Shown: positions 5,693-6,389 of the stretch, one piece after another | How positions within the stretch are numbered: the first letter of the stretch is position 1 | Layout of the letters: each line of letters begins with the position of its first letter | Assembly: GCA_031363085.1 (NCBI GenBank) | Contig: JANLTU010000128.1 | Coordinates: 1 to 6,389, forward strand | Length of the DNA: 6,389 nt | Direction: 5' to 3' | Origin: UBA6921 sp031363085 | GTDB taxonomy: Bacteria; Pseudomonadota; Gammaproteobacteria; SG8-11 | The notes under the pieces: model-generated | Database searches by the model: none | What the model saw: only the letters and a program-made list of their open reading frames with translations | What the model was told of the DNA's origin: nothing | Translations under genes and position numbers: made by a program

Positions 5693-5971
5693 TTAATTAT
5701 CCTCAGCTAAATATTGGCGTGTTGCTTTTCGGCTTGGAATGATTGTTTTTAGAAAGACCTCGTTTTCATTTTCTACAAACGGCACCAGATAGGCATAGCC
5801 TCGAATACGAACCACCAACATTTGTTGATTCGGATATTGATTTGAATTTGAGTGGTTGAGCACCGCAAGAAGACCACCATTTGACATGGCCGACAGTACT
5901 TCCTCAAAAGATACGCCGCGCTCTGCCTTGAGGAGGATATTTTTCTCGGTACTCCAGTTTGCTGGCTTCAT
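5693..5971 (-). CDS. BrnT-like toxin (DUF497 type)
   Basis: A 92-residue small toxin resembling BrnT-family proteins, which adopt a RelE-like fold and act as ribonucleases. Supporting features are the start MKPANWSTEKNILLKAERGVSFEEV (W6, E9, K10 and the ERGxSFEEV block at 17-25), the central strands VVRIRGYAYLVPFVE (53-67) and the end FLKTIIPSRKATRQY (73-87), which keeps the basic R/K residues expected of the family. It precedes its antitoxin by one base. The ATG at 5971 is chosen because family members begin there; only a weak ribosome binding site is visible. The gene starts 44 bases after the cassette boundary at 6016, typical of integron cassettes, where toxin-antitoxin pairs are thought to stabilise arrays. 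It could be from a BrnT-related subfamily rather than true BrnT. Confidence 0.75.
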   Translation of the reverse strand: MKPANWSTEKNILLKAERGVSFEEVLSAMSNGGLLAVLNHSNSNQYPNQQMLVVRIRGYAYLVPFVENENEVFLKTIIPSRKATRQYLAEDN

Positions 5972-5977
5972 GGGCCA

Positions 5978-6007
5978 ATGTTACGCCTGTGTGCCTTATG
6001 GCATCAA
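5978..6007 (-). promoter_or_regulatory. Candidate promoter of the toxin-antitoxin cassette
   Basis: On the minus strand TTGATG (6007-6002) and TAACAT (5983-5978) are separated by 18 bases, each matching 4 of 6 consensus positions. Transcription would start about at the toxin ATG (5971), which would make the transcript leaderless and explain the poor ribosome binding site. Cassettes with toxin-antitoxin genes often carry their own promoter. The match is weak. Confidence 0.25.
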
Positions 6008-6015
6008 GTAACTGG

Positions 6016-6022
6016 GCCTAAC
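6016..6022 (-). other. Upstream boundary (R' core) of the toxin-antitoxin cassette
   Basis: GTTAGGC on the minus strand is an exact GTTRRRY recombination core. With the attC at 5354-5417 it delimits a 662-base cassette containing just the toxin-antitoxin pair. The preceding bases CACCGTTGTTAGGC could belong to an attI or to the end of a degenerate attC reaching toward 6100 (ACAAC at 6103-6099 can pair with GTTGT), but I find no clean R'' match on that side. Confidence 0.5.
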
Positions 6023-6093
6023 AACGGTGTAGAAAACCCAACTCTGAACCCCGTATCCAGAATTTTGGAAGTAATTTTTGCCGGTGTCGTGAG

Positions 6094-6248
6094 TCATGTT
6101 GTGGCACCGATTTCATTTTTGTATCGATACATGATGACCCATTCGCCCCCTGCGTTGATTTCATGCGGCGCGGATCGTCTCGCCCACAGTTGGTCCGTGC
6201 GTGTCGAACTTACCAACTGTGTGCCTGCGGCACACTTTCTACAGCCTC
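6094..6248 (-). pseudogene. 3' part of an unidentified gene, apparently split by the intron
   Basis: A minus-strand frame without a start codon is open from an in-frame TGA (6249-6247) that straddles the predicted intron end to TGA at 6096-6094. The 50 encoded residues begin GCRKCAAGTQLVSS and continue TRTDQLWARRSAPHEINAGG and EWVIMYRYKNEIGATT, which look like real protein (aromatic, charged, a CxxC). The C-terminal end lies just before the candidate recombination zone at 6016-6100, where a cassette gene should end. I read it as the 3' exon of a cassette gene interrupted by the group II intron. The family is not recognised. Confidence 0.4.
6185..6235. repeat. Nested inverted repeats in the 3' exon
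   Basis: CACAGTTGGT (6185-6194) and ACCAACTGTG (6212-6221) form a perfect 10-base inverted repeat with a 17-base loop. Overlapping it, GTGTGCC (6219-6225) and GGCACAC (6229-6235) form a perfect 7-base stem with a 3-base loop. The two hairpins are mutually exclusive in a single strand because they share bases 6219-6221. The shorter one ends 13 bases from the predicted intron 3' end. Confidence 0.5.
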
Positions 6249-6389
6249 ATTTGGGATAGGGAGAAGCCTCACGGCTCCCCCCTCCCACACCACCGTACGA
6301 ACGGGTCACGTATACGGCGGTTCGGCAGATTAGGTCGGGGTGCACAGCATATCGTCTTGGCACACCAACCGGAGCGTCATTTCCGGCCG
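6249..6389 (-). mobile_element. 3' end of a group II intron (class C-like), cut by the window edge
   Basis: The minus strand carries the catalytic 3' part of a bacterial group II intron. A 34-base domain V (6322-6289) is followed by a GGGAGG-rich linker and a domain VI hairpin (GGGGGAGCC / GGCTTCTCCC) ending CTATCCCAAAT, with the probable 3' splice site near 6249. The catalytic triad in domain V reads CGC rather than AGC, as in class IIC introns, a class whose members often sit at attC sites or terminators. The maturase/reverse transcriptase ORF would lie beyond the right edge. The exact boundary is uncertain by a few bases. Confidence 0.75.
6289..6322 (-). ncRNA. Group II intron domain V
   Basis: On the minus strand AACCGCCGTATACG pairs with the closing CGTACGGTGGT around a small CGTGACCCG tip, with a two-base bulge near the middle. 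The length is exactly the canonical 34 bases, with one G-T pair in the lower stem. The CGC triad marks the metal-binding active site and points to class IIC. Confidence 0.75.

Noticed and set aside
5978..6259. A 93-codon plus-strand frame at the right
   Set aside because: It crosses the cassette boundary and enters the intron end, and is antisense to a frame that looks more like real protein.

Overview
The window looks like an accessory region of a proteobacterial chromosome, probably gamma- or beta-proteobacterial from an environmental lineage. This is judged from Sec-exported c-type cytochrome, Shine-Dalgarno style starts, moderate GC and integron attC-like sites; no marker gene fixes the taxon.

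Left part (1-4869): three larger genes. (i) A secreted di-heme c-type cytochrome (172-1701, +) is bracketed by two copies of a short direct repeat with core GGGTCAGGCTTG. (ii) A cytosolic copper-amine-oxidase-like protein (1893-3476, +) keeps the C-terminal amine oxidase architecture but has a changed sequence around the expected cofactor tyrosine. (iii) A convergent amidohydrolase gene (4761 to 3543, -) carries a complete set of metal ligands, but its reading frame is broken near 4584-4590, separating the signal peptide and N-terminus from the catalytic domain. The first two could form a redox pair, but nothing in the sequence proves this.

Right part (about 4870-6389): I read this as a piece of an integron cassette array on the minus strand. 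From upstream (right) to downstream (left): the 3' end of a group II intron (domains V and VI, class C-like) at 6249-6389; the C-terminal part of an unidentified gene apparently interrupted by that intron; a cassette boundary GTTAGGC at 6022-6016; a toxin-antitoxin cassette (BrnT-like toxin 5971-5693, ribbon-helix-helix antitoxin 5691-5368); a well-formed 64-nt attC (5417-5354) that also encodes the last 16 residues of the antitoxin; a second cassette holding a relic that resembles the end of an IS200/IS605 tnpB gene plus its omega-RNA/right-end region, and a 34-residue single-helix membrane protein ORF; and a short, more degenerate attC-like site at 4922-4870. No integrase gene lies in the window.

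The most interesting points are the attC-encoded antitoxin tail, the omega-RNA-like relic inside a cassette, the intron-split cassette gene, and the amine oxidase homologue with an altered cofactor motif.
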